Part shown: one piece after another, positions 22,901 through 37,300 of the stretch
Layout of the letters: every line of letters starts with the position of its first letter
Numbering within the stretch: position 1 is the stretch's first letter
Source: Diabrotica undecimpunctata
Lineage: Eukaryota; Arthropoda; Insecta; Coleoptera; Chrysomelidae
DNA: 64,000 nucleotides
Assembly: GCF_040954645.1 (NCBI RefSeq)
Contig: NC_092808.1
Span: 13,693,883-13,757,882, forward strand
Direction: 5' to 3'
Position numbers and translations under genes: made by a program
The notes under the pieces: model-generated
Told to the model about the DNA's origin: nothing
The model's input: only the letters and a program-made list of their open reading frames with translations
Databases searched by the model: none

Positions 22901-25900
22901 GCATTTGACCGACCGGGTCAAATTAAAGGACGTTGTTCACTTATTGTACTCAAGAGAGATACCTCTAGGAATAATAAAAACGAACGAAAATATTTACCAA
23001 AAGAACACAATAAAAGTAAAAGTGGAAGAAGAACTAACCGACCCTATTGAAGCTGGAAATGGGAAAAGACAGGGAGATTCCCTAAGTCCTCTATTGTTTA
23101 ACCTGATTATGGATAAAATAATAAAAAAATTAAGAACTAAAAAAGGATAACAAATGGGAGAAAAACAACCTCGAAGAATTTGCTTGCAGCCGACGCAATA
23201 CGACTCTCTCAAAGTGAAGACAATTTACAACGTATGCTGCAGCAATTTAGTATAACCGCCAGAAAATTTAACATGTTAATTTCCCCAAAAAGACAAAATG
23301 CATGGTTACACTACCAAATTTACTAAGATGTAAATTGGAGCTGGAAGGTCAGATAACAGAACAAGTGATGGAGTTTACATATCTAGGCATCACATTATTT
23401 AGCTACGGAAAGCTCTAAACTGAAGTGGAAGATCAAGTTAATAGGGCAAACGGAGCCGCAGGCTGTCTGAATTAAACAATATGGAGAAATAAAAATATCG
23501 GGAAAGAAATTTCCCGATATTTTTATCAAGGCAAAATTGACAAAACAGTCATCAGAACAATAATAACATTCGCGGCAGAAACAAAACCTGACACAGAGAG
23601 GACAAAAGGATGTTAGAAACAGCAGAGATGAGAAAAATTGATGGCAAGACACTAGAGGACAGAGCTAGAAGTACAGGTATACGACGTAGATGCAAGGTGT
23701 AGAACATCAAGAACCAGGTATAAAGAGAAGAGTAGAATGAAACGATCATGTAAGCCAAATGACAACAAATAGAGTAGTAAAGACGGCAAGAGACGGTTCC
23801 CCAATAGGAAGACGATTAGTAGGAAGACCACGAAAACGATGGAACAACAACTTACTGGGGACACATTGAAAAAAATTTTGAGAACGATTTCTGAAGTGAA
23901 AATTGAAACGTCAATAAACGTACTTTAACCTTTAATTGTGGCTTATTCCCATTTAAATAGTAATTACTTTAAAATGCCACAAGAAAATAGCTTCAGAACA
24001 ATATTTGATGGATGTTGTTGCTTGATCATATATATTGGAAATTAAGTCCGTATATCTATAGTCTATTCTCCCATTTTGTAAAGACTTCTTTACTCCCCAA
24101 TGTTCCACCTTATCGAATGCTTTTTCAAAGTCTACAAATGCCAAATACATTGGGATTTGATATTCGTTGGCCTTTTCAAATAATATTTTTATCGTAAGCA
24201 GATGGTCGCTTGTACTGAATCCTTTTCTAAAACCGGCTTGCTCTCTTGGCTGGTAATTATCTAACTTAGTTGTTAATCTGTTTCTTAGTAGTTTAGTTAA
24301 CAGTTTGTACATTACATTCAGTAGCGTTATGGGCCTATAGGTTTTCAGATCTTTTCCATCGCCTTTCTTAAATAGTAATAGTATTATTGCCGCGTTCTAT
24401 GTGGTGGGTATTTGTTTTATGCTCAATATTTTATTCATTAGTACATAAAGGACTCCCACTGTAGTTTTCCCCCATTTTTTAGCATTTCCACAGTTATTCC
24501 ATCTTTCCCAGGAGATTTGTTATTCTTCATTTCTTTGAGTGCCTTTTTAATTTCATTTTTACTGATTTCTGGTTGTAGGTCAGAGTTAACGTTCTTTATT
24601 TTGTTGTAACTGATTACGGATTTCTTGGGTTGGTTTTTGTTCTGTTTTATAGAGATTTATATAATATTCGTGCGTTATCTGTAAAATTTCTTTTATATTG
24701 TTGGTCTCCACTCCTTCTTTGTTCTTTATGCTATTAATTTGTATGTTTTCTAGGTTCTGCTTTAAGCACTTGATGTTTCTATTTTTTTTCAATTGTTTTC
24801 TCTATCTTTTCTTCCTGTACTCTCCGTTTACACTCCTTGATATTTTTTCTAATAGTTTTGTTTATTTCTTTGTATTCTATTTTATTTCTGTCCCCTTGTT
24901 CTAGTAATGTTCTTCTTGTGTTCATAAGAATCTTTGTTTCCTGGGATATGAAACTTTCTTTTTTTTTATTGTTGTCTGTGCTATTTCTTTACCCACTTTC
25001 GTTAGAGTTTCAGTACATATCATATTTATTTCATCGATATGTTTTTGTTCTATATCTTCCTTGGTCGGCAATATTTCCTTTTTTTTTCTTCGAACATCTG
25101 TTTTTCTTGTTTTAGTTTTTCCATATCTAATTTCTGATTATTTTTCATTGTCTCTCTTATTTCCAATCTACTATCAATGATCAGCTTGGCTCGGACTAGT
25201 CTATGGTCGCTACCAGTTGAGAAGCGATTTAGGGCTGTTACGTCTTTAACCATGGATTTTTGCGTTGAAAGAATATAAATCAATTTCGTTTTTAGTTTCA
25301 CCATTGGGACTAATCCATGTCCATTTTCTTTGGGGATTTTTCTTAAAGAATGTATTCATTACATATAGTTGCTTCTTCTCCAAGTAATTCATCAATGTGT
25401 GTTCTCTATCATTTCTTTTGCCGTATCCATGGTGTCCTAATTTGTCTTCTTCTTTATATAGTTGTTCTTTTATTTTGGTACTGAAGTCCCCGATTATTAG
25501 CGTTAATTTTGATTTCTTTTCTTCCATAGCTGTTGTTATGTCTTCGTACAAATGTTCAATATCCTCATCGCTGTAGGTACTTGTTGGAGCGTACACCTGT
25601 ATGATTTTTAAGGACGTTCTTTTTAATTTAATCGTCGTGTATGCTACTCTATCTGATATGCCCCTGGTAGATTGTATGTGTTTAACTATTTTTTTATTTA
25701 TAATAAATCCTACTCCATTGTTGGTGTTTTCTTCATTACCTTTAAAGTGTAGCAAATTTCCTGATTTTAGCTGTATTTTTTGTTCTCATTTTCTTCCTAC
25801 TTCGGATATGCCGATGATATGTATTTTAGTCAGTTCTTCCTCTAGTTCGTGGATTTTAGGCTCTTTGTTCATGGATCTGATGTTATACGTTCCTACATTT

Positions 25901-26298
25901 ATTTTTGTCGAATATTTGCCTCGCTTAATATCCTTGAGGCGGACCGGTTTCCCGGTCTGGGAGATTCCGAGTTAGTAACTCTACCCACCTGGGGTCCTAT
26001 TCCGTTTGTTTCATAATTCATGTTTCCTGAAGAGGGTTTTTTTGGCATTAAAACACCTCGCTTGCCAGACGGGTTGGTGAGTTCTGTATCAGCTGCCCAC
26101 TCTGGGTCAGACGCTGTTCGTAGCCGTCCACTCTGGATCAGACGCTATTGTTTTGCTAGTTTTTGGTCCATGCCGGGTATTTCATTTCCCCGGTACCACC
26201 CATATCTGGGAGGCATTCCTCTATCCGCCACCCGGGACGCGCCCGATGAGGGACTATACCCAATACGGGTATAGTCCCCCATCGGGCGCGTATAATTT

Positions 26299-26338
<40 letters not shown>

Positions 26339-29300
26339 AGGATTTCCACAGTTTTCACTGTATTACTTCACTCAACCGTTTTCTCCAATTTTTCCTGTTT
26401 AGCCAGTCCCCTTCCTGTAGGTTTCTTCTACTCATTGCTTCATCCACTTCATCTCTGAAAGATCTTCGGGGTCTGCCTTTCTTTCTTCTTCCTATCGAGC
26501 TCAACTCTGTTATTCCATTTATCCACCGATTTTGGTCTGCTCTTCTGACATGTCCGTACCAGGTTAACCTCTTCTGTTCGATGTAGTCTATTATGTCGGA
26601 GTTCATTCCCATTCTCCTCTTAATCTCCATGTTATTTATTCTATCTCTTCTTGTTACTCTGCAGCTTCTCCTTAGGATTTCCATCTCTGTTGCTTTTATT
26701 TTGTTTTTGGTTTTCTTATTTATTGTCCAATTTTCACACCCATAAGTGAGGATACTTCTGGTCATGGTATTATATATTTTTTTCTTTGTTTTCATGCTGA
26801 TGTTCTTATCCCACAGTACCGGGTTCAATTTTCGTATGCAGTCTCTTGTTTGTCCTAGTCTATTTTTTATATCTTCCTCCGTTGTTCCTTTGTTTGATAT
26901 TATGAAACCTAAATACTTATACTTGCCTGTTCCTTTAATTTGTTTACCTTCGTCTATTTCCAGCTGTTTTATTTCTGTATTCTCCGTTGTTAGGTATTCA
27001 GTTTTCTTTAGGTTTATTTCCATCCCATTCTTTGTATATTCCTGCTCCAGTTTTCTCATCATAAAATTGAGGTCATCCTCGTCTTGTGCGATCACTATTT
27101 GGTCGTCGGCAAAACTTAGCGTATACAGATATTCGTTCCTTACTGGTATACCCATTCCTTCGCACTTTCTTTTCCATGGTTTCAGGTTTTTTTCCCTGAT
27201 TTATTTATTTTTAAATTTAAATGTAATTGTAATGTAAAATGTAATTTTAAATATAACAATAGTAAACTTTTTTGCATTTTTTAGGGTCCAAAAATCAACA
27301 TTCTCAGACAAATTTAGCTTGTTCGTATGATTTTTAGAGGATCAGTGGCATTTTCTTCTTTGACAACTAAAGTATAAATAAATTTATTTATTTATAATGA
27401 AACTAAACCATCTCTGGCATTTTGTAATCCGGTTTTTAGATGGCTCTATTACAGTTACTTGGGATTAAAATTAAAAATCAAAAATTAATAAAAAAAAAGG
27501 CTGTCTTAATCTTTGCATTTCTGCACAATATATATAATTCCTTTGCTTCTTTGATTTTTTGTTTGATTGTTTTTTTTACATTTTTGTATTGTGTGTATAC
27601 TATAATATGATGTGGGATATCGTACATTATTTTTAATTTATTTATTTAGATGGAGACGTCTGTACGACTCCTGATAAAAAACAGGGAAGTTGTATTCCAA
27701 TAAGATCATGTCAACCTATGATGACAGCTCTTCTAACTGTTGAAAGACCCTTATCCGATACAGCACAGAAACAACTTGAGGCTTACCTTTGCTCTGAAGA
27801 CTATAAGGTAAGTTATCTTGATTATTGTTATTTGATAATCTTAAATGAAATACTGAACATAAATTTTGCATATTATGTTTTTGTTTTCACTCGTTTGACC
27901 ATGAATTTTTCCATCACTTTTTCAATTTTTCAGTTCAATGTATTAATTTTTCGATCCATAAAAGTGTGCTGCAATTAATGAAACGAGAGATGAGAAAGAT
28001 AATTTATTGTTAAAAATAATTTCAAAACGAATCTTATCTACAAACGACAACATTATAGATCTAGAAAACGCTATTCACGAAGCTTTTAAAAATAATCAAA
28101 AATGTATGGCAATTTACTTTGACATAACTAAAACATTTGACACAGTATAAGCTATGGAAACACCGCATATCGAATGTTCTATAAAATTGGGATATTACGG
28201 AAATATTTTGGATTACACAAACAATTTTTTAACTTTAAGAACATTTCAAGTCCGAGCAAATGGTGCTATATCTTATCTTAGAGAACAACAAAAAGGAATC
28301 CCACAAGGATCGATTATCAGTCCTACTCTATTTCTATTAGCAATAAACGATATAATAAAAATCATTGCGAAACCTGTTCAGGCAAGACAATATGCTGATG
28401 ACCTAATTATTTACATCAAAGGCAAGAACGTTAATCGTATGGCGTCAATATTACAAGAACACTTAAATAAACTAGTAAATTGGTCCCTAAGTACCGGTTT
28501 CGGGTTTTGTTCTAATAAAACAAAATGTATAATATTTTCAAAAAGACATATCGAGGATAAACCGAATCTAATGCTTGAAAACCCAAATCTTTTTTATACA
28601 AACGAAATAAAATTTCTAGGAGTGATATTTGATCAACAGTTAAATTGGAAAAGTCATATTCATGTCGAAATGGTCTTAACTTGTTAAAGTACCTAGCTCA
28701 CAAAACTTGGGGTGCTGTTAGTAAAACACTAGTCATGTGAAACAGATCCTTAATTCGTTCCTAAATTTTATTCCAAACAGCACAACAATGTTAAAACCTT
28801 TGGATACATTACATAACACCCCTCCTTGGGATTATACTGGGAGCCTACAGAACAACTCCGATGAATAGCATACAAGATGAAATAGGTGAACCCACGCTAG
28901 AGCTTCGGAGGCAGCCAATAATCCTTAATTACACTTCTATCATAACTGTAAATAAAACAATTCCAATAAATAATATTTTAGACATATCCATGGCTAATGA
29001 CTCTTTAAAGTTTAATCTCCCATATTCCCGCGGAATTTATCATGCAATTAACCCACTTAACTGGAAGCAATTTCCACTCTTATATCAATACAAAAATATA
29101 TCTTCATCTTTACCTTTGATTATAAAAATTCCAACAGTCAATTGCTGTCTATTACAATTCCAAAATACCCGGGTCAGCTGTTTCCTGACCCGGGAAACTA
29201 GTACCTGCTTAGGGTCCCTTGTTCAGGGTCACGGATGAAGTCCACAACGGCAGCCACGGAAGAGAAGAATACCTTCGGTACGGTGTGGATGGCGGAAGTG

Positions 29301-32300
29301 GTAATCCCTTGATTTTAGGAATTGTATAAAATCACTCACCAACCCGTCTAGCCAGCGTGGTGTTTTAAGGCTAAAAAACCTCATAACAGGAATATGGCGA
29401 TATATAAAACAAAAGGAAGGGGTCCCCAGGTAGGTAGACAATACAGTGCAAGAAATCGCTAAAAACCACACGATTGACTCTAAATATTAGGTCCTTACGC
29501 AAAGATGAAAAAGTCTACGAACTCGAAGAAGACATTAAGGACTTAAAATGGGACATAATTGGTCTAGCAGAGTGAAAAGAAAAGGGGAAGAGTGGGAAGA
29601 ATTTTATGAGAAAATTGCAGAAACTAGCACGAATTATCACAGTACGTATACCATGATAATAAGAGACTTCAACGCTAAGATTGGACAACGACTAGAAAAA
29701 AGCCAAAACTGTATAAGACAATTTGGCTGTGGAGTTGGGAATGAGAGAGGAGAAATCTTAGTTAACTTTCTACAAGCCCACAAATACTATGCAATGAACA
29801 CATTCTATAAGGAAAAAAGTGGGCGTGGCTATCCCCAGATGGAAAAACTCGGAACGAAATAGATTACATACTGTGTAACAAAACAGATATCATACAGGAC
29901 GTAACAGTAATAAATACGGCGTCAGTAAGTAGCGATCACCGAATGGTTAGAGGCAAATTAGAGATAAAACATAATAAAAATAGAAATAAACTTATAAAAA
30001 TACAGACACAGATGAACTATAATCTAATACAGAACAATATAAAAGCAAGTTAAAACCAGCGAAAGTATTAAATCTAGATAAATTTATCTTAAATGAAATC
30101 AATGAAGTCATAACAAAAGAACTAGGTATTAAATGCAAGCTTAGAAGTGTCAACCGCTAACAGAAAACGAAAATCCAAAATAAGTGTAGAATCACAAAAC
30201 ATGCTGAAACAAAAGATCTTCTGAGACAAAACAAAAGAGATACTGTAGAATTTAAGGAACTTAATCGAGTAATAAGAAAACAGATAAAAGAGGACATTAA
30301 AAAACATCAAGAAGACCGTATAGAACAAGCCATAGAGAAAAACCTAAGTCTCAAATGCACCAAACCGAAACTAGGAAAGAAAAATATAGTAACCATTAAA
30401 AATGAACTAGAAAAAAGTAAATCTGATATAGCAAACTCAATTGAAAAGTTCTACGCCGATCTGTATCGTTACAGAAACGATCCCTCTAACTCCTCAAAGC
30501 AGATAACAGATATCAACTCAGAAGTCATGCCCGAAATAAGCCACGAAGAAATAGAAAGAGCAGTAAAAGAAATAAAAATGAAAAAAAGAATAAAGCTCCT
30601 GGAAGCGATGGAATCCTAGCAGAAATGCTGAAGAAAGGCGGAGAAGAAGCCGTCACATGTCTAAAAATACTATTTAATAAAAGGCAACATACCCGACCAA
30701 TGGAATACTGCTAAAATAATACTAATACACAAAAGGAAGACACCGTAGAACTGAAAAATTATCGACCAATTTCACTTCTTTCACAACTTTACAAAAGATT
30801 TGTAACGAAATTATTTTTGCTTACCACATGGGGTATTATTATAAGGGGTAGAAAATTAGGGACTGAAATTATGGGGGTCGAGATAGGCAAGGAAAATAAA
30901 TCGAAATGTATGCGAACGGCACTCAAGGTTTGTTAGGAGAGCTGGGGTCGTGGATAAGTAAATGGCAATGAGGTTGGATTAGGGCAACTACAAAAAAATT
31001 AAACAAAGGGGTTACTTTCATGAATCTACTGGGACAAATGAACAAATAGAACAACAAGAAAGACTTCTAGCTATTTAAGAAAAAAAAAGGACGCCGCTTC
31101 GAAGGATCCTAAACTTGCTGGATGAAGGAAAAAAGGCTCTTCCTTCCTAAAGAAGTAAACACAAAAAAAAGGTTAGGAGATTTTTCTAAAATAAAAGACA
31201 AAATGGTTCAAAGAAATGAAATAAACATTTATTTTTGAACAAACATGCAGTTACACAAACAGAAAAACAAATTACATGGGTTTATACCAAAATAAAATAT
31301 AAAACAGACTTACATATGTCCTATCTATTTATCTATTACATATATCCTATCTATTACAAATTAAACACAAACAGTTATCTGCATTTTCACTAAAATACAC
31401 TGAAAAAGTTCTGAGATTATCTTCTCTGTTAGAAGAAACGAAGTCATTATTAATCGTTTAAGAATTGGCCATACTGCCTTAACACACAAATACCTAATAA
31501 CAAAAGAACCACTACCTATCTGCTCCAGCTGCTCTAATCCACTGACTGTGAACTGTGAAACACATCCTGCTTGATTGTCCTCAATTCAAGGAAAAAAAGA
31601 AGATCCCAGGGATTCACAGATGATGATCTCAAGACAGTTCTCACCAAAAAAATTTTGACAGTGTTAGGCTATTTAAAAGACATCAAGTTATTCAATTGAA
31701 TATATCCACTAATAACCCTACGCGGTTGATGTAGTTTTGTTTTTAAATAATAAAAAAGAATATTTAAATTTTTTAGGAGAAAAACGGATTTAGGGCTTTT
31801 TATTTTAAAGTTGGATGCTGACTTATCAGATTCTAAGAACCCCTAACTCCCTCGTATAGGAAGCTAAAGCTTTTTACTTTAAAAATTAACTAATTTTATA
31901 CAGACTGAACATAAAAGGTTTATTGAAAATACAACTTATGTTTTTAAGAACTGTGTAATATCTTAAAATGAATAGACATATAAAAATTTGAACGAGGGCA
32001 CAATTGTTCAACTATTTCTTTTTTCTTAGCTTTATTAAATCCTCTTACTTCTTTAGTTTTCTCAGGCATTGGAAAGTTCTTGATATATTTAGCTTGTAAG
32101 AAATTTAGCACTTTGATATTAGATTCTTGGTAATTAGTGGAATATAGTAGAATTGTATTGCCTCGTTTAGCTATAATTTTTACAATGTCTGTAAGATACG
32201 GAACTCTATCGTTGCCACGATGCGTAAATTTTGGCTTGGAAGTGTACTCTTTCCAAGCGAAAAGATCCTCACCACTAAGCTCCTTTGTTTCCACTTTCCC

Positions 32301-34316
32301 TAAGTTTGCTTCCTGAACACTCTTAACAACATCTTGGAAATCGTACACTTTTCCACTATGCTTCATAGCTAATTCTACCTGATGGTGAAAGGAGTCAGCA
32401 GCCATAAAAGTGTGACCTGGTTCGAAATAAAAAATATCAATGGCGTCGACAGAAATCTCCATGCAATAATTAACAATATACACCAAAAAGGTAAAGGAAG
32501 TCCAGTTCTTATTTTGTGCTGAGCAATTGTCCAGCCAAATACAAATATGTTTTACATCTCTGAAATGGTAAAAAGACGAGTTATAGACATTTAGGATGTC
32601 TTCCTTTTTTCTTCTACTTATTGCCTCATGCCACAATTCCGCGGGAGGTTTGGTCTTACGTTTAGTACCAATAGGTACAAAACTTTCATTAAACACTACC
32701 ATTCTTCGAGTAAACACGACTTCTTTAAAGAAATCCATGCATGGCAACATGATGACTTTTGAAGATCAGCACAAAAGAACATGGTGTCATTGGAAGACTG
32801 TAGTTTTGTATGCTCTTTATATAATTGTTTTGATTCTGTAGCTTTTGCAATATGGCTTTTCCAACAGACGCAAACCAAACAATCTGATGATAAGTTTTCC
32901 TGACTGTGGTCTTTATTATGATCTTTAAACTTGAAGCACATGCCACATTCTTCATGACCGAGTTTAGTGAATGATATATTGAGTTCATTAACAACTTTTC
33001 TGTTAAATCGTAAGAACAGTCACAAAAGTTTTCACTTCGTCTAAAGTCATCATACATCCTTTGAATGGTCACATCATTTGGGAGGTATCGGCGATTTGGT
33101 GCATGTTTTTTCTGTAATGAGAAATACTTGTGTTGTAACTCTATATATGATTTTTTCTAATGACGCTTCTGTCAATTTTCTTATAATAAGAATGCTTTCC
33201 CCTTTTGTCGGTTACACCTGACGCCGTACCTGTCATTGTATTTTTGTCATCAGATGTGAGGGTATCATAAATAACTGAGTTATTTTCTTTAGAAAATCCA
33301 AGAGTCATTCGAAAAAATGTTTTAAATACCCTGACTCTTTCGCCTTTTTGGTCATTAAAAAAATATCGAAATGAATTGTGTTTGGTTTGCGATATACCTC
33401 GATGTCTTTTTACCGGGAGCGCAGTGGTGTATAAGACGATAAAGTGTCGTCTTTCGGTGAAATTTTTGTTTCAAAATTCGGCGTTACATTGCATGTGTAG
33501 CGACATTTATCATCATAAGGATCGCGCGTGGGATGGTCTTCCCTATTCTGTTTCGTAATTTTTCTTTTAAAGTTGTACTTGTTTTCTTCCGTATCCTTTT
33601 AGTTCCACTTTTTGTAATACCAAGTTCCTTATTTTCTCTATCTGGTTCTTGTTCTAAATCTAACTGCTGTTTATTTTCTTGAGGATTTTTATTACGAATT
33701 ACACTATTGTTTACAGTTTCTATTTCTAAATTTAAGGAGTCAATATCTTCTTCAATCACTGGATAAGCAGGTATTATTTTGGTTTTAAATTGAGCCTGTC
33801 TAGTTAACGAAGTTGCACTATCATCTTCCATTGGTAGCAGATTTTTTTTAAGTTGTATTCAGTCTTTTTGAGAACATCATTGAGTTGTTGATTTTGTTCA
33901 GACAACGTCGATGGCATTAAAGCTCCTCTTGATAAATTACGTCTAGGTATCATTGCTTCAACGATTTAAACTGTCAAAATTCTTATTAAACCGCCCACCT
34001 AAAATATATAAAAAATCGTTAGATCTTATGCAAAAGATGAACTGACTAGCTCAAAACAAATAATTGGATCTATGTTATAATTTTTGTTATTAATACAAAA
34101 ACTAGACACTGGAAGAATATAAAAATCTTAATCCAAACTGACAGGAAGATAATCTAATACTATTAAATTTTTTAAAGTGAGAAATAGAAACGCAACTTTA
34201 ATTTTTGTTAAAATATCCTTCTCTTTGTGTAACGTTCATTTAATAAATTATTTTTATAAAGTTAGTTTTTCCTACTCTTATTTAACTGTAATTTTAGAAG
34301 TTTCATTTTCTGTTTT

Positions 34317-34372
<56 letters not shown>

Positions 34373-37300
34373 TGTTTTCAATTTTTGAGCAAGCAACTTT
34401 TAAACTGTGTCCAAATTGGTAATATTAGTTATGCAACAATGTTGGTCTATCAAAATTAGATTCAAGAACCTAGACTATTACATTTTGAGGTTAACGTTAC
34501 AACTTTACTGATAACTGAATATCTTTAAATACATAATATGAATGAACTTACTTGATTAAATGATGCGGAAAATAAAATGGATATTATATCTTTTTGGGAA
34601 AACGGGATCTTAAAATTACAACTAAACAAAATTAAATCCACAAACCAAAGAAGTAGTACTCGTCAGCGTCAAACAATTAATGAGAATGAAACTGGCAAAA
34701 GCCACGTCAAAACAGCCAGTCACGCCATAACATTTGGTAAAAGAATACCCTAACTTCAAAAACTATTCCGCGGTATTTCACAGAAGACGGCCTTAATTCC
34801 GTATTCATAGGCGTAATTAGAAGAAAAAAGGGCCCTAAATACAAATGTTTGTAGATTTGGGGTACTTTTAGTTCTTTTTTGCTACATAGGGCTTTCTTTT
34901 AACAAAAATGACACCAAACTGGATTTAGGGCCAATATATATTTTACAATAACTCGTCATTTTGATGGATTTAAGGCTTTCTAACGACAAAGTGTATTTTT
35001 ATACGCCGATTCATAAATGCCCATAAAAGAGATTTACAAAAATGTTGGAGTTAGGGCCTTTTAGCTTATGAGGGCAGCACTATAGATAACCTACTTTTGT
35101 TTTTAAAAGACTTTAATTTACTAAGCTGAGTGTAATTAACTGTTACCGTTTTGCTAATAACCTTATTAGGTTGAAGCGGGTTTTTTGTAAATAAAAGAAA
35201 ACGAATCTTATGACTAAAATAAAAGCATTCTATTGTCAATTATTACAATTTAATGTTTTTATGTGTTAAGGTGTGTTGTCCTACTAGTCAAATAGTCATT
35301 AGTGACGGGGATTCAACCGATGTGGATATTACTAAACATAAAAACTACAAGCTATTGCCCGAAGATTGTGGTTATTTGGATATAGCGCATATAAGAGTGA
35401 TAAATGGAGAAGATGCAGAACTTAGTGAATATCCATGGATGTCTTTACTGAGTTTTAGAGGATCTGGTAAGAAAAAAAATTATATCTTTTTAAAAAATTC
35501 TCATTCTTGCAATTTTTGTCTTTTATTACTAGTTGATTAGACCTATCTCCTTTTACTACACATAATTACAATTTTCTATTGGTTAATTTCTTTCAGATAA
35601 TAAAGCAGAGTTTAAGTGTGCAGGATCAATTATCAATAATAGATATATCCTCACGGCAGCCCATTGCTTACAGGATAGATCAGCATTGTAAGTAAACAAG
35701 AAATACGACAGTAATATTACAAATTATAAAAAACAGAGTTAAGTAGACGGTACTGTAGACTAGCAGCAAGCTTTAAATTAACCAACAATATTGCTGTTTC
35801 TATTATTCTCTTTACAATTCTGCCGTGATGAGGTAAAACCAGTAAGTACAAAAATAATGGTTTTGAGTTATTTGTAATTTAAGAACTTTTCTTCAGTACA
35901 GTGATAGACATGCTAGCTACCAGACGTATTTCTATCAACCAAACCTGTGAAATTGCTGGTATCGGTTATTAATTATTTAATTTCTACTTTGTAAACTAGT
36001 TTAAATTTTTTTTTGTGATATAGTGTACGGAGTGCAAATAGCTCCCCCTAAATGGGGGAAGCTGTAAAAAGAAAGACGCCGTTAGGTGTAACTATTAACC
36101 AGACAATGAGTGCAGATAACTCTAAAAGTGATGCGGTGTCAGAAAATTATTTATCGGTCCCCGTACAAGACATTGGTGAGATAACATCTCCCTGGCGAAC
36201 TCCTCTGGTGATTATATTATGTATAAGCATTCTGTATCGGAAGTCTATCCTGCAGTTATTCATAGCTCTCTCTATTGCCCAAAGTTCTATGGAGACGAAT
36301 ACTTTTTTATAATCAACGAAGCTAATATATAAATTCAAGTGATATTCATTGGCTTTCTCTATTAGCGTTCTGATTGTAAGAAGATGATTCGCTGTGCTGT
36401 AAGCCTTTCGGAATCCTGCCTGCTCTACCGGTTGATAACTATCGAGCTATCGAGAACAGTTTGTACATTTATGACAGAAGGGAGATTGGCCTATAGTTAT
36501 TCAGATCTCCCCTGTCTCCTTTTTTGAAGAGAAGTATTGTCAAACTTTCATTCCAATCATCTGGGACATCTCCTCTGTGAAGACATTCGTTGAAAAAGTT
36601 TTTTTAATTCTTCGACAATAATTTCACTCCCATCCTTCAACATTTCTACAAGTATTCCATCTGGGCCCGGAGCCTTATTGTTGCTTAGTTGTGCCATAGC
36701 TTGTTTTATTTCGAAGGATTCTATGTTAGGGAGTATTTCTGAGTTGACATTCGTTATCTTTCTCTTAAGATCTTCATTTGCAGTGTTACTTGGGTTATTG
36801 TTTGAGGAATATAAATTACGGTAAAATGTTTGAGTAACATTTAGGGTTTCGTTCTTTTCTCTTATTTCTTTTCCATCTTTATCCTTCAATGAGATTATTA
36901 TAGGCTTTTCTAAGTTTGATCTCAAGCATTTCAAGCCTTGGTTCTTTTTTATTATTTTTTCTACCTTGTTTTCATTGTAGATCCTTAAATCTTCCTTTAC
37001 TCTCTTCTTTATTTGTTTATTTATTTCTTTGAAACCATCGGTGTTTCGCTTTCCTTCGCTTAGAAATGTGCGTCTCTTTTTCATCAACCGTTTTGTTCCA
37101 TCACTTATTCTGTCTTCTTTATTTTTCGTTTTCTTTGCAACAGTCAGTCCTGCTTTCAAGAGCTTTCGTTGCATTTCTTTATTATTTGTGTTCATGTCGA
37201 AATATTCTTGTTGATAATGTTCTACAAATTCTTTTCGTAAGACTTCTCTGTACTCATCTCCCTTCTGTCGCATTTTAGTTTGATCTATCTGATTACAATA

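Larger units (their letters stand above)
31745..35100 (-). mobile_element. DUF7869-type DNA transposon with subterminal TTAGGGC repeats
   Basis: The transposase-like gene on the minus strand (33831-31944) lies between regions carrying repeated GGAKTTAGGGC motifs: 31786-31796, 31840-31850 (inverted), 34830-34840 (inverted), 34887, 34921-34932, 34966-34977 (one change) and 35047-35058. Clustering at both sides of one gene suggests subterminal binding sites. A shared 13-mer TTTTGTTTTTAAA (31735-31747 and 35095-35107) could be a flanking duplication or chance. The boundaries are therefore approximate. Confidence 0.6.

Noticed and set aside
34177..34422. Open frame with a long Tyr-Ile run as a protein
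   Set aside because: The run is translation of an (AT)n microsatellite.
35253..35540. Start of an independent gene at 35253
   Set aside because: The sequence before 35271 is an intron end (TGTGTTAAG acceptor); the coding part is exon 3 of the protease.
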